DNA of 64,000 nt from Melghiribacillus thermohalophilus (GTDB lineage Bacteria; Bacillota; Bacilli; Bacillales; Alkalibacillaceae): assembly GCF_004342905.1 (NCBI RefSeq), contig NZ_SMAN01000010.1, positions 30,025 to 94,024 of the forward strand, in the 5' to 3' direction. This document shows, in pieces, positions 35,228-44,776 of this stretch; the first letter of the stretch is position 1; the number at the start of each line of letters is the position of its first letter. The position numbers and the translations under genes are program-made. The notes beneath the pieces were generated by a model. That model was given only the letters and a program-made list of their open reading frames with translations. It was not told the DNA's origin and searched no databases.

Positions 35228-35256
35228 AGAGGATCAATGCTTCTCCCTGTTTTTTA
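35221..35256 (+). terminator. Terminator/attenuator between phnD and phnC
   Basis: AACAGGGAGA pairs with TCTCCCTGTT and runs into TTTT. As in the sugar unit, it would reduce expression of the genes after the binding protein. Confidence 0.85.
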
Positions 35257-35322
35257 AGAATGAGAACGAGATAAATGCCTCGCATATCATGACAGGGCAT
35301 GAAAGATGAAGGGGAGTTTTGC

Positions 35323-36090
35323 ATGATTACATTTAAAGATGTATCACTTGTTTATCCCAATGGCACACAGGGGCTGAAACATGTCAATGTCACCATTGAT
35401 GAAGGAGAATTTGTCGTTATCGTCGGCCTGTCCGGTGCCGGGAAATCTACATTTATTCGAAGCATCAACCGCATGGTTACCCCGACTTACGGTGAACTGT
35501 ATGTGGATGGAGAAAACGTGATCCAACTCCAGGGAAAAGAACTGCGGAAACTCCGCACCAAAGTAGGCATGATTTTTCAAAACTACAACCTCGTCAACCG
35601 CTCCAGTGTGATGAAAAATACGATCAGCGGCAGACTCGGTCATACAGGCACACTGCGGAGCATTCTCAATTTATATTCCAAAAAAGACCGGGCTCTTGCT
35701 TATGAAAATTTAAAACGGGTGAACATTGAGGAGTATGTATACCAGCGGGCAGATCAGCTGAGCGGGGGGCAGCAGCAGAGGGTCAGCATCGCCAGAGTTC
35801 TGACCCAGGAGCCGAAAATCATACTGGCTGATGAGCCGGTTGCCAGCCTCGACCCGCCTACCTCCCATCAGGTGATGAAATATTTAAAGAAAATCAATCA
35901 GGAAGACCACATCACCACCATTGTCAACCTGCACTTTATCGACATGGCGATGGAGTATGCAGACCGCATCATTGGCATGAGGGACGGCGAAATTGTGTTC
36001 GACGGGCCGGCCAGTGAAGTAACCGAAAAAACGTTTGAAGAGATTTACAACCGGCCCATTCGAGAACATGATTTGAGGGGAAGTGAGTAA
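35323..36090 (+). CDS. phnC: Phosphonate ABC transporter ATP-binding protein (PhnC)
   Basis: ATG 35323 with GGGGAG seven bases upstream; an earlier in-frame start at 35299 is unlikely. 255 residues: Walker A GLSGAGKST, Q-loop MIFQNYNLVNRSSV (PhnC-type), signature LSGGQQQRVSIAR, Walker B ILADEPVASLDPPTS and switch His VNLHFIDMA. Confidence 0.94.
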   Translation: MITFKDVSLVYPNGTQGLKHVNVTIDEGEFVVIVGLSGAGKSTFIRSINRMVTPTYGELYVDGENVIQLQGKELRKLRTKVGMIFQNYNLVNRSSVMKNTISGRLGHTGTLRSILNLYSKKDRALAYENLKRVNIEEYVYQRADQLSGGQQQRVSIARVLTQEPKIILADEPVASLDPPTSHQVMKYLKKINQEDHITTIVNLHFIDMAMEYADRIIGMRDGEIVFDGPASEVTEKTFEEIYNRPIREHDLRGSE

Positions 36091-36091
36091 G

Positions 36092-36886
36092 ATGCAGTCT
36101 ACTCAACATCACATTTCCATTTACCCCAGGGGCATGAAAATGCGGGTGACCCTTACCCTGGTGATGGTTGCACTGTTTTATTTTTTCAGCCTGCATAAAA
36201 CCGAGTCCGATTTCATTGAGTTTTTCAGCAATCTAGATGTAGTCTTCATGAAACTGTTAAGTATGTTTCCACCAAACTGGGATTATATCCCCCATGCGAT
36301 CGGGCCGCTGATTGAAACGATCCAGATTGCGATTGTGGCCACTACTTTTTCGGTGATCATCTGTATTCCATTAAGCCTGCTTTCGGCGAATACGATCGTC
36401 AAAAATCAATATGTCTACTATTTTTTCCGAAACCTATTGAACCTGATGCGGACCATTCCCGATATCTTGCTCGCGACACTGTTTGTCAGTCTGTTCGGGG
36501 TCGGTATCCTGCCGGGAATTCTGGCTTTAACGGTGTTTTCCCTTGGCATTCTCGCCAAACTTTTGAGTGAAACGATTGAGACCATTGACCCCCGTCAGCT
36601 GGAAGCCATTCAGTCAACGGGAGGAAATCTATTGCAGGTCATCTGGTATGGTGTCGTACCTCAGGTTTTGCCCCAGTTCATTTCATATGGCCTGTATGTT
36701 TTCGAATTGAATGTCCGCGCATCCCTTGTACTCGGATTTGTGGGCGCCGGCGGAATCGGTTCCATCATTGACACGCAGCTGAACTTCTTGCAGTACAAAA
36801 ACGTGATGGCTATTTTAATTTTGCTTCTGGCGGCGGTCATTTTTATTGAAACCGTCAGTAACTTCTTGAGAAGGAGGGTGGTCTGA
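36092..36886 (+). CDS. phnE: Phosphonate ABC transporter permease (PhnE), first
   Basis: ATG 36092 after GAGGGGAAGTGAGTAAG. 264 residues, six membrane helices; PhnE marks PHAIGPLIETIQIAIVATTF, NLMRTIPDILLATLFV, EAIQSTGGNLLQVIWYGVVP (EAA loop) and ASLVLGFVGAGGIGSIID. Overlaps the next permease by one base. Confidence 0.93.
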   Translation: MQSTQHHISIYPRGMKMRVTLTLVMVALFYFFSLHKTESDFIEFFSNLDVVFMKLLSMFPPNWDYIPHAIGPLIETIQIAIVATTFSVIICIPLSLLSANTIVKNQYVYYFFRNLLNLMRTIPDILLATLFVSLFGVGILPGILALTVFSLGILAKLLSETIETIDPRQLEAIQSTGGNLLQVIWYGVVPQVLPQFISYGLYVFELNVRASLVLGFVGAGGIGSIIDTQLNFLQYKNVMAILILLLAAVIFIETVSNFLRRRVV

Positions 36887-37692
36887 TGGAAAACAATGGG
36901 TCTCTCCCTCCTAAGCCAGAAAGATTGAAACAGAAACGGATCCGAAACCTTGTGATTGCCGTCATCCTGCTGGTGATTTACATCTGGGCTTTTTCAGGGG
37001 TCATTCGGGCGATGGACTGGTCCATGTTGCAAAAACTGGATGAAAACATCAGACAGGTGCTGCCGAAACTGTTTTCCCCAGATCTTACGGAGTGGCGAAA
37101 AGTGTTTGATAAAATATTAGAAACGATTTTCATCGCCTATGCTGGAACGCTGATCGCTGCTATTCTGGCCGTACCTTTTGGATTCTGGGCTGCCAAAAAC
37201 ATGGTGAAATCGCCTGTGTGGAATACGATGGGAAAATGGTTTCTGATTCTGGATCGGACGTTTCCGGAACTAATTCTCGCCATTATTTTTGTCATTTCCG
37301 TGGGTCCCGGAGCCTTTGCAGGGGTGCTCACCATTGGCCTCACCGCCTTTGGCATGCTGGGGAAACTGTATGCCGAGGTCATTGAAAGCATTGACATGAA
37401 AGTAGTGGAGGCCATGGAAGCCAACGGGGCAAACAAAATCCAGATACTCTTCTATGGCATCATGCCCCAGGTACTGCCTGAATTTTTATCCTTTGCCCTT
37501 TACCGGTTTGAAATCGACATTCGGGCTTCCACGATCCTCGGACTCGTGGGTGCCGGGGGAATCGGCACGCTCATCTTGATCACAGCCCAGAACCGCAACT
37601 GGCCGCAGCTCGGTTTTATCATTATTTCCATTGTGGTGGTCGTCATCGCGATCGACTATATTTCCGGAAAACTCCGGAAGAGGCTTGTGTGA
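36886..37692 (+). CDS. phnE: Phosphonate ABC transporter permease (PhnE), second
   Basis: ATG 36886 with GGAGGGTGG upstream. 268 residues; same fold: KILETIFIAYAGTLIAAILA, LDRTFPELILAIIFVISVGP, EAMEANGANKIQILFYGIMP, STILGLVGAGGIGTLIL. Two separate PhnE genes make a heterodimeric channel, common in Gram-positive loci. Followed by a terminator. Confidence 0.93.
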   Translation: MENNGSLPPKPERLKQKRIRNLVIAVILLVIYIWAFSGVIRAMDWSMLQKLDENIRQVLPKLFSPDLTEWRKVFDKILETIFIAYAGTLIAAILAVPFGFWAAKNMVKSPVWNTMGKWFLILDRTFPELILAIIFVISVGPGAFAGVLTIGLTAFGMLGKLYAEVIESIDMKVVEAMEANGANKIQILFYGIMPQVLPEFLSFALYRFEIDIRASTILGLVGAGGIGTLILITAQNRNWPQLGFIIISIVVVVIAIDYISGKLRKRLV

Positions 37693-37712
37693 GGAATCTG
37701 GATAGGTATTTT

Positions 37713-37751
37713 GCCCCATAACTGTGCGTCCTGACACAGTTATGGGGCATT
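37713..37751 (+). terminator. Terminator after phn operon (14-bp perfect stem)
   Basis: GCCCCATAACTGTG pairs perfectly with CACAGTTATGGGGC; the run after it is ATTCTTT. The same stem sequence recurs at 47134-47167, so it may be a dispersed hairpin element used as terminator. Confidence 0.8.
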
Positions 37752-37756
37752 CTTTA

Positions 37757-38160
37757 TCACAAGATATGCTTTAAATTGTTACTCGGAATCTGGAGTTTAT
37801 AGGTTTGTGCCTGTTTTTGCTGATTCAGGTAGTCTACCCTTCGAAAGTTAAGGGACGTATAATCATATAAAGAAAACGTCCTTTACAGTAAATAAGTATT
37901 GCAAAATTGGAAGTTTAGTCATTATAAACGTCTTATTCCGCCAGAGCCGCTCGAACTAAATGGTAATTGCCTGGCTTCAGTGTCCCTTTTTCCCATCATC
38001 TACCATCTACACCCAATCCGTATGCAGTTATATGTTTACCACCACTATGGTTAAATAGATTTAAATGTCATGCCAGATTTCTCCTAAAGCCATATGACAA
38101 TTTTACCACTTTCATCATTTAGTTTTATAAATAGATTCCGAAGCAGTTAATATGATTGAA
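37757..38160. other. Intergenic between convergent operons
   Basis: About 400 AT-rich bases between two convergent transcription units. I see no gene, RNA or clear second terminator. Confidence 0.5.
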
Positions 38161-39261
38161 TTAGTTTTCGAGGATGCTGGTCAGAGTTTTTAGGAATCGG
38201 GCTGCGGGAGCCCCGTCGACAGCTTGATGGTCAAAGGTCAGGCTCAGGGGGAGTCGTTTTCGTTCTACGATTTCCCCATCTTCTTTCTTTAGGTACTCTT
38301 CAATTTGTCCCACGCCGAGAATGGCGATCTCCGGCGGGTTGATGATGGGGGTAAAGAAGTGAATGCCGTATGCTCCGAGGTTTGTCACGGTAAAGGTGCT
38401 TCCAGAGAGCTCATCCTTTGACAATTTCAGGAAGCGGGCCTGTTCTGCTTTCGTGTTCACTTCTTCCTCCAGCTCAGTCAGAGATAATTGCTCCGCGTTG
38501 TTCACCACCGGCACCATTAACCCATGATCAGTATCTACTGCAATCCCCAGATGGATTTTCTCACTTTGCTTTAACTTTCCATTTTCCAGCGTTCCGTTTA
38601 TATAAGGATGTTCCTTAAGGGCCTGAATGACCGCAGACAGAATCCAGGTATTCCAGCTCAATTTTACCTCATGCTGGCTGCGCCGTTCCGAGAGACTGGT
38701 GACATCAGCATAGGCTGTTTCCGTCAGCTGGGCACTGTTATGCAGGCTTCCCATCATCCGGGCAGCAATGGTTTTGCGAATTCCCTGAAGCGGCCTGCCA
38801 GGACGTTCTTCCGAAGAAACCCCTTCTGCCGCTGTATTTCGGATATCTTCTTCGGTAATTTTTCCTCCTGGTCCGGTTCCGATCACTGCTGTTAAATCGA
38901 CCCCCAGATCTTTAGCGATTTTGCGCAGGCGGGGAGCAACGCGGACAAATTCTTTCTTTTTACCATCTTTTATGTCTGTGCTGACCGTTGCTCCAGATTT
39001 TTCCGTATCTTTTGAAGCCTGGCCTGGTTCTGGGTTAATGATGCATAGTACATCCCCGACTTTTGCAACCCCACCCCGGGGAACAAGGATTTTTTCTAAA
39101 ATTCCATCCGTCTCGGCTTCAATTTCTGATACGGATTTTTCCGTCTGCACTTCCACAAGGGTATCTCCCTCGGATACTTCATCCCCCTCCTGTTTATACC
39201 AGAACACAATCGAACTTTTTTCGTGGTCATCATCCATTCTTGGAAGTTTTATTTCAAACAT
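38161..39261 (-). CDS. 2-oxoacid/acetoin dehydrogenase complex E2 (dihydrolipoamide acyltransferase)
   Basis: ATG 39261 with AGAGAGGTGATCAAGCT upstream. 366 residues: lipoyl domain (about 1-77; lipoyl-Lys in VEVQTEKSVSEIEAE), linker, E3-binding domain (APRLRKIAKDLGVDLTAVIG then GPGGKITEEDI), and catalytic domain ending with FDHQAVDGAPAARFL, the H-x-x-x-D-G active site. Transfers the acyl group from E1 to CoA. The E3-binding domain implies use of an E3 encoded elsewhere, as no lipoamide dehydrogenase gene is present. Confidence 0.92.
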   Translation of the reverse strand: MFEIKLPRMDDDHEKSSIVFWYKQEGDEVSEGDTLVEVQTEKSVSEIEAETDGILEKILVPRGGVAKVGDVLCIINPEPGQASKDTEKSGATVSTDIKDGKKKEFVRVAPRLRKIAKDLGVDLTAVIGTGPGGKITEEDIRNTAAEGVSSEERPGRPLQGIRKTIAARMMGSLHNSAQLTETAYADVTSLSERRSQHEVKLSWNTWILSAVIQALKEHPYINGTLENGKLKQSEKIHLGIAVDTDHGLMVPVVNNAEQLSLTELEEEVNTKAEQARFLKLSKDELSGSTFTVTNLGAYGIHFFTPIINPPEIAILGVGQIEEYLKKEDGEIVERKRLPLSLTFDHQAVDGAPAARFLKTLTSILEN

Positions 39262-39327
39262 AGCTTGATCACCTCTCTGTGTCAGACTTCCTCATAAATA
39301 TTACCGTGCTAGTGTGTATGAGCATGT

Positions 39328-40350
39328 TTATTCTGAAATCATGGCTTTTACCTGTTTGTAAATCGCATCTGCATTAGGAATGACATAGTTTTCCATCGGA
39401 CGGCTGTAAGGAATCGGTACATCTGGAATAGCGAGGCGCTTGATGGGATGTTCCAGATCGTACAGAGCTTCCTCGGCAACTACGGCACTGACTTCAGCTG
39501 TCATCCCATAGGATCGGTAGTCTTCATCTACCACGAGTAGATTATGAGTTTTTTGAACGGAATGAATAATCGTTTCCCTGTCCAGAGGTACAAGGGAACG
39601 CAAATCTATGACTTCCGCATCGATTCCTTCTTTCGCCAGTTTATTCGCAGCTTCCAGTGCGTACACCGTCATCATCTGAATGCCAACAATGGTCACGTCT
39701 TTTCCTTCACGCATCACTTTTGCTTTGCCGAGGGGTACAGTGTAGGATTCTTCCGGCACATGGCCGACCGAAGCCTCAATCAGATCCATCCAGCCGAGCC
39801 CCTGCAGGGATTTGTGGAACATGAATACCACTGGATTATCATCCCGAATGGCCGATGTCATCATACCCTTGATGTCATATGGAGTGGTAGGTGCCACCAC
39901 CTTCATACCCGGCAGATGAGCAAAGGAAGAATAGAGTGTCTGAGAGTGCTGGGCAGCATCGTTATAGCCGCCGCCGACAGCTGTGGTTAACACCATGGGA
40001 AGTTTTACATTTCCTCCCGACATATATGGAATTTTAGCCATATGGTTGTAAATCTGGTCCATACAAACCCCGTGAAAATCCACAAACATTAACTCCGCAA
40101 TCGGCCGCATGCCTTCAGCTGCAGCACCTATAGCAGCCCCGATGAAGGCTGTTTCCGATATTGGTGTATCCATGACCCGATCCGGCCCAAACTTACCCAA
40201 TAACCCTTCGGTTGATCCGAAAATACCTCCGTATTTTCCCACATCTTCGCCAAGGACAAAAACCTCAGGGTTCTTTTCCATTTCCTGAGCGATGGCCTCA
40301 GCCATGGCTTTATTTCCCGTTAACATCCGTTCTTTTTTGGTCGTTTCCAT
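39328..40350 (-). CDS. 2-oxoacid/acetoin dehydrogenase E1 beta subunit
   Basis: ATG 40350 is chosen (GAGGAGTTTGTGAG upstream); an in-frame ATG at 40368 lies before that site. 340 residues, transketolase-like pyrimidine-binding fold: VFVLGEDVGKYGGIFGSTEG, DTPISETAFIGAAIGAA, and C-terminal EVIDLRSLVPLDRETI. Forms the heterotetramer with the E1 alpha encoded just upstream. Confidence 0.92.
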   Translation of the reverse strand: METTKKERMLTGNKAMAEAIAQEMEKNPEVFVLGEDVGKYGGIFGSTEGLLGKFGPDRVMDTPISETAFIGAAIGAAAEGMRPIAELMFVDFHGVCMDQIYNHMAKIPYMSGGNVKLPMVLTTAVGGGYNDAAQHSQTLYSSFAHLPGMKVVAPTTPYDIKGMMTSAIRDDNPVVFMFHKSLQGLGWMDLIEASVGHVPEESYTVPLGKAKVMREGKDVTIVGIQMMTVYALEAANKLAKEGIDAEVIDLRSLVPLDRETIIHSVQKTHNLLVVDEDYRSYGMTAEVSAVVAEEALYDLEHPIKRLAIPDVPIPYSRPMENYVIPNADAIYKQVKAMISE

Positions 40351-40569
40351 CTCACAAACTCCTCTCATTTTTAAATGATTTTGCAGCTGGCTTCAGCACT
40401 GTGACAAGCGGGGGGATGCCCTCAACTTTCCTTTCGTTGAGTTTTGCTTATTGTGGAATGAAGAAAGATATGCTACAAACGGTCTCTCTAAAATCATCTG
40501 TGCTGAATGTATTCATCGTTATTTCACCGCTGACTCATGTGGCAGTTTAATCCCACCCTGTTTCCCAAC

Positions 40570-41559
40570 TTATTCCGCAAAAACATCCTGAAGCGCATCT
40601 TCAGGGGCGGGATCAGCACTATTCCGGGCAAATTCAAAGGCCTGATCCACCTCATTTTTCACCGTTTCTTCACGTTCTGTTAGTTCTTCTTCAGTGTACA
40701 GGTTCTGTTCGAGCATATAGTTTTTCAGGCGAATGATCGGGTCTTTTTCCCTCAGTGAATCGGCTTCACCTTCCGGGCGGTACAGCTCGGGATCCCCCTG
40801 GAAGTGCCCGAGGTAACGGTAGGTTTCAATTTCAATGATGGCTGGTCCCTCACCGGCACGGGTCCGTTCAACGGCGCGTTTGGATGCTTCATACATGGCC
40901 ATCGGGTCGTTGTCCTTCACTTTTTCGCCGGCAATTCCATAGGCAGGAGCGCGCAGGTCATTAGATTCCACAGCGGTAGAGCTTTCCTTTGTCACCGAAA
41001 TGCCGTATTTGTTATCTTCCACGACGACAATTAAAGGCAGATTCCACAGCGCTGCCAGATTTAGTGACTCGTGAAAAGCGCCAGAGTTGGCGGCACCTTC
41101 CCCAATGAACGCAACCGCCACATCATCGGTTCCTCTTTTTTTGGCGGTTAATACTGCTCCCACTGCATGGGGAATGCCCGCACCCACAATTCCTCCGCAT
41201 GAAAATTTGACGGAAGGATCAAACAGGTGCATATGCCCGCCTTTTCCTTTGCCGAGCCCTGTTACTTTTCCGAAAATTTCCGCGGTCATTTTTTTCAAGT
41301 CTACCCCTTTGGCAATAGCATGGTGATGGGGCCTGTGGGGGGATGTGACCGTATCATCATCGGTTAAATGGGCGCATATGCCAACCGCTGCAGGCTCCTG
41401 TCCATTCGACAAGTGCATTTCGCCCGGTACGGGTCCAGCCCCAATGTTAAACGCAGGTGCTTTTCCTTCCATGTAGGCCTGTTCCATTTGTTCTTCAAAA
41501 TAGCGGCTTTTCACCATGGTTTCATACATCCAGATGAGTTTTTCCTTTGGAATTTCCAT
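40570..41559 (-). CDS. 2-oxoacid/acetoin dehydrogenase E1 alpha subunit (TPP-dependent)
   Basis: ATG 41559 after GAGGAGGTATTTTA. 329 residues. TPP site: GKGKGGHMHLFDPSVKFSCG, FIGEGAANSGAFHESLNLAA, VVVEDNKYGISVT, and later YRYLGHFQGDPELYRP, the phosphorylation-loop region. Sequence style (LSNGQEPAAVGICAHL) is closest to acetoin dehydrogenase AcoA, but pyruvate/branched-chain specificity cannot be excluded. First gene of the minus-strand operon; a cre-like site lies about 150 bases upstream. Confidence 0.9.
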   Translation of the reverse strand: MEIPKEKLIWMYETMVKSRYFEEQMEQAYMEGKAPAFNIGAGPVPGEMHLSNGQEPAAVGICAHLTDDDTVTSPHRPHHHAIAKGVDLKKMTAEIFGKVTGLGKGKGGHMHLFDPSVKFSCGGIVGAGIPHAVGAVLTAKKRGTDDVAVAFIGEGAANSGAFHESLNLAALWNLPLIVVVEDNKYGISVTKESSTAVESNDLRAPAYGIAGEKVKDNDPMAMYEASKRAVERTRAGEGPAIIEIETYRYLGHFQGDPELYRPEGEADSLREKDPIIRLKNYMLEQNLYTEEELTEREETVKNEVDQAFEFARNSADPAPEDALQDVFAE

Positions 41560-42005
41560 TAAAATACCTCCTCATTTTATTTGGTGAGCGTTAAAGGGAG
41601 ATGAAATGATCCTGTGATTTTCGTTCTGAAGGGTCACTTCCGGGATATGTGAAAAACGTTTGTCGTGTAGTGCCAGCATCGCCTCTTTTCGATAAAATAC
41701 AGATAGTAAGCGCTTACATATAACAGAAAACATACAAGCGCTAGAATAATTTCGTAAGCCAGCCTGCGAGATGCAGGCTAGCAAACAATCGATCGATTTG
41801 TAGTGTCACAATTGGGATTCTTTGTTTCGGAAAAGGTACAAGAAAGTGCAGTGTGATTGGAGTCATGCAGTTGTGAATGAAGGGAAAGTGATTTATGTTG
41901 AATCCTGCTTCGAGTGACAGATCTATTATTTTATATTAAACAGGCATAAGTGTGATGACTTGATTTCTTCTGGAAAAGGTAGTTAGATCGGACTGGTCAG
42001 ACTGC
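41560..42005. other. Upstream region of the dehydrogenase operon
   Basis: About 445 bases between the acetamidase stop and the E1 alpha start (both minus strand). It holds the cre-like site (41705-41718) and a hairpin AGCCTGC/GCAGGCT (41761-41779). I looked for a sigma-54 -24/-12 promoter, usual for acoABCL in Bacillus: TGGCAC at the -24 position is present but the -12 element does not match. Confidence 0.5.
41705..41718. promoter_or_regulatory. cre-like site (CcpA)
   Basis: AGTAAGCGCTTACA, on the minus strand TGTAAGCGCTTACT, fits the catabolite-responsive element consensus TGWAANCGNTNWCA except for the last base. About 150 bases before the E1 alpha start, it suggests glucose repression of the operon. 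Confidence 0.65.
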
Positions 42006-43298
42006 TTATTCATATTGTTCTTCAGCCAGTTCCAGTAAACCAGCTTTATCCAGCATCTTTTTTGGCACTAGAAATGTGACGGTTACAACTCCAGGGTGGC
42101 GCCCGATTTCAATATTTCCGTTGATGGTTACCCGGTTCATCACTTCAGGAACGGAAATGCCTAGAAGTTTTGCGGCCCGTTCCATTCCATTGGTGGTCGC
42201 ATCATTGAGGTTAGCGCCTGTTCCCACAAACTGAAGGGGAAGGGATTCTTCAACGGATGGAAGCCCCCAGGATTCCGCTAGTTTTCGGGCGTCTTTTTTC
42301 TCCTCATCTGTGAAGGGTCTGGCTAAATGGGGCAGATCTTCTTCAACAGGCAAAATAATGGGGCCTTCCAGGTGGAGGTTTTTCAGAACATCCACTTTCA
42401 AGTTGACGATGCCCGATACATCAGTCGTATGACCGGCAATTTCTCCGTCTCCCTGCATCGCATGCATATCCCCTAAATAAACGCCACCTCCTGGTACTTT
42501 TACCGGACAAATCACAACAGCGCCGGCCCGTACACGGCTAATATCCATATGTCCATCTGTACGGTCTTCCAGTTCCTCAGCTGTGATGCCATAGTCATGG
42601 GGAGCATCAATTAGAAATTGACCAAAGTCTCCGGCGTTATGGGAATCCGGAAGTGGTCTTGCCGGTGTTGTGCCAAGCTGTCCAAGAAACGGACGCATCC
42701 GGGCCATGACTCCGACCAGGTCGTGGGGAGCAAAAGACACAATGGGGTTCTGGATGGAGTTTTCCGGTGTCTGCATATATTGTCTGGCATCGTTTGCTAC
42801 TTTTTCCGCACCCTTTTGGTCAAGGGTCAGTCCGATTGTCCGTTTGTCATTGAAGGTCATCGTATACGCATTGGTGAAAACAAAAGGGGTGATGTCTTCT
42901 CCACAGGTTTTGCAGCGAACGGCTTTTTCACCAATTCCTTTGATCTCGGTCTCAGGGTTTAAGGTGTTACAGTTTGGACACTTTCCTGCGACAAAGGGGT
43001 CTCCGAGGAATCGGCCTTCGATGGGTTGATCATTGCCTGAGGCAGTTGCGATGGAAGTGACTTCGATGGACTGAATATGTATGGCAATCGCATCTCCAAC
43101 CTCAGCTCCTTCTACATAGACGGGTTTTGTGACTTCATGACCGCCTTTTAATTGAGGTGTAATCATCGGGCCCCAGCAGCCGGGTGTTGTATTTGCGACG
43201 ATATGGCCGCCGTTCTTGACCGCATACTTCATTTCCTGAAAGGGGTCTAAAATACCATCTGTAAATTCATTGATATAAACGGTTCGCTTAGGTTCCAT
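42006..43298 (-). CDS. Acetamidase/formamidase family protein with inserted zinc ribbon
   Basis: ATG 43298 after AAAGGATGATTGT. 430 residues. FmdA/AmdA family marks: NTTPGCWGPMITPQLKGGHE, YVEGAEVGDAIAIHIQSIEV, PDSHNAGDFGQFLI (substrate pocket) and GGGVYLGDMHAMQGDGEIAG, the conserved catalytic strand. Residues about 105-135 hold an unusual CPNCN..VRCKTCGED four-cysteine insertion, a rubredoxin-like zinc ribbon. The family hydrolyses short amides such as formamide to the acid and ammonia. Single gene. Confidence 0.9.
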   Translation of the reverse strand: MEPKRTVYINEFTDGILDPFQEMKYAVKNGGHIVANTTPGCWGPMITPQLKGGHEVTKPVYVEGAEVGDAIAIHIQSIEVTSIATASGNDQPIEGRFLGDPFVAGKCPNCNTLNPETEIKGIGEKAVRCKTCGEDITPFVFTNAYTMTFNDKRTIGLTLDQKGAEKVANDARQYMQTPENSIQNPIVSFAPHDLVGVMARMRPFLGQLGTTPARPLPDSHNAGDFGQFLIDAPHDYGITAEELEDRTDGHMDISRVRAGAVVICPVKVPGGGVYLGDMHAMQGDGEIAGHTTDVSGIVNLKVDVLKNLHLEGPIILPVEEDLPHLARPFTDEEKKDARKLAESWGLPSVEESLPLQFVGTGANLNDATTNGMERAAKLLGISVPEVMNRVTINGNIEIGRHPGVVTVTFLVPKKMLDKAGLLELAEEQYE

Positions 43299-43718
43299 AC
43301 AATCATCCTTTCATACCTTATTAGGTAGATTATATCTAACTATTTTTAAAGTTACAAAAATTTTGAATTGTTTTGGTGCCAGTCACCTGTCAATACATTC
43401 TGGTTTTTTCGACAGGTGACGGTGGTTGATGCCCTTATCACAGACATTTATACGACAAACACGAATACCCTGCCTGAGAAGCTTATTTATGAATGATACA
43501 CGAAAACAAACCCGTTTTGAAAGGAAAGGAGAAACGGTACGGCAACATTTAGAACAGGGATACCAGTGATTGCGACTGCCAGATCATTCAAGCGTGCATC
43601 GCGATACAGTGTATCCCTGGATCATGCTTGCTTGTCCAAACAGGGAAAAGAGGGATGAAAAAGAAACCCAAAAGCCCCCTGTCAATTTTTCTGGGCTTGA
43701 CACCCGGCACCCTTGTAT
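43299..43718. other. Intergenic with paired REP-like element
   Basis: About 420 bases; includes the inverted REP pair at 43375-43425. A frame reading RKQTRFERKGETVRQHLEQ near 43500 looks coding-like but has no start. Nothing else is supported. Confidence 0.45.
43375..43425. repeat. Paired (palindromic) REP-like element
   Basis: GGTGCCAGTCACCTGTCAAT (43375-43394) faces TTCGACAGGTGACGGTGG (43408-43425), giving a hairpin with about 14 bases of loop. This is the most complete copy in the window and resembles a bacterial interspersed palindromic unit. Confidence 0.75.
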
Positions 43719-44690
43719 TTAAATATCCAGCATCTCATAACATTCTTCACAATATTTATAGTTGTCTTCCAATCTTTCAAATCGGTTGTCTTCTCCGATC
43801 CTTCCACACGACGGGCACCTAAATTCATTTATACTTCGGTAGGCACCAGGGAGTATTTCTTCCAGCTCTTTCCCCCAGTCGTGCCACAGCCAGACATCCT
43901 CCGTTGAGAACATATGCCGTATTTCATCAAAATATTTTATATTCTTGCGGAAAAAACAATGAAAGGCCCTGTTTTCCTTCAACTGGCCTTCCAAATTCAA
44001 AACTTCTATCGAATAGATCATCTTTTGTTTTCCCCTGGCTTCCCGCATTTCCCGTTCGAGGCTTTTCAACTGCTCATCATCCTGATTCAGCAGACGCAGC
44101 ATCCGATACATTTCCCTGGCAATGGGACCGTCATCACCGCCATTAAACCAGATATCATCATAGTCAGGAAACTCAAACCACTGATCCATTTTCTTTAAAA
44201 GACGGCAAACCCCGAGATGGTTTTCGGGTGAAGGCAGACAATGACGCAAATCTTTTGCCTCACCATGAAAGTCGGCAAAATCCATATACAAAAACACATA
44301 ATCATCCCAGTAGCTGTCATAAGGATCACGAGCCTCCGGACATTCTTCCAGGCAGTCCAGACTGCAATATCGGTTTTCTTCAGCATCAATGACATAGATA
44401 TCGTCTATCGCAGAAAAACAATGATAACATCTCTCAGGAGTCGCCTGAACCATCCATTCCCAATTCAAAACATGAAGCCATCCTTCCTTCGTGATGGGTC
44501 TCAGTAAATAACGGCCGATATAGGCGCTGGCTCCAACCCTGGCGCCGGCACGCTTAATGGCTTTCCCTAAACGAGGTTGGTCCTGTTGTAGTTTCTCCCA
44601 TATTTCCTTGCTTGTCGCTCTCCGCTCCTCCTTAAAAAAATTCCTGATCCAGTCATCGAACAACTTACGATTTCTTTTTGCCAGTTTCAT
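43719..44690 (-). CDS. Cysteine-rich hypothetical protein with two zinc-binding-like clusters
   Basis: ATG 44690 is taken (GGAGG seven bases upstream); the adjacent in-frame GTG 44693 is closer to the site. 323 residues. Cluster 1, near 87-115: ERCYHCFSAIDD..RYCSLDC. Cluster 2, near the C-terminus: FRCPSCGRIG..YKYCEECYEM. Both are C-x2-C / C-x2-3-C zinc-ribbon or MYND-like. The middle is helical with WYKQ-like tryptophans. No family recognised. Confidence 0.6.
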   Translation of the reverse strand: MKLAKRNRKLFDDWIRNFFKEERRATSKEIWEKLQQDQPRLGKAIKRAGARVGASAYIGRYLLRPITKEGWLHVLNWEWMVQATPERCYHCFSAIDDIYVIDAEENRYCSLDCLEECPEARDPYDSYWDDYVFLYMDFADFHGEAKDLRHCLPSPENHLGVCRLLKKMDQWFEFPDYDDIWFNGGDDGPIAREMYRMLRLLNQDDEQLKSLEREMREARGKQKMIYSIEVLNLEGQLKENRAFHCFFRKNIKYFDEIRHMFSTEDVWLWHDWGKELEEILPGAYRSINEFRCPSCGRIGEDNRFERLEDNYKYCEECYEMLDI

Positions 44691-44776
44691 CACATCGCCT
44701 CCCTTAATTTTGTGGAAATTTATATAGAACAGATGGTGTCAAACATCTGCCAGAACCCCTGCATCTTTTTTAAAAT

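Noticed and set aside
41640..41700. Sigma-54 promoter before the E1 alpha gene
   Set aside because: TGGCAC is present but the -12 TTGC element is missing at the required spacing, and no AcoR-type activator is encoded here.
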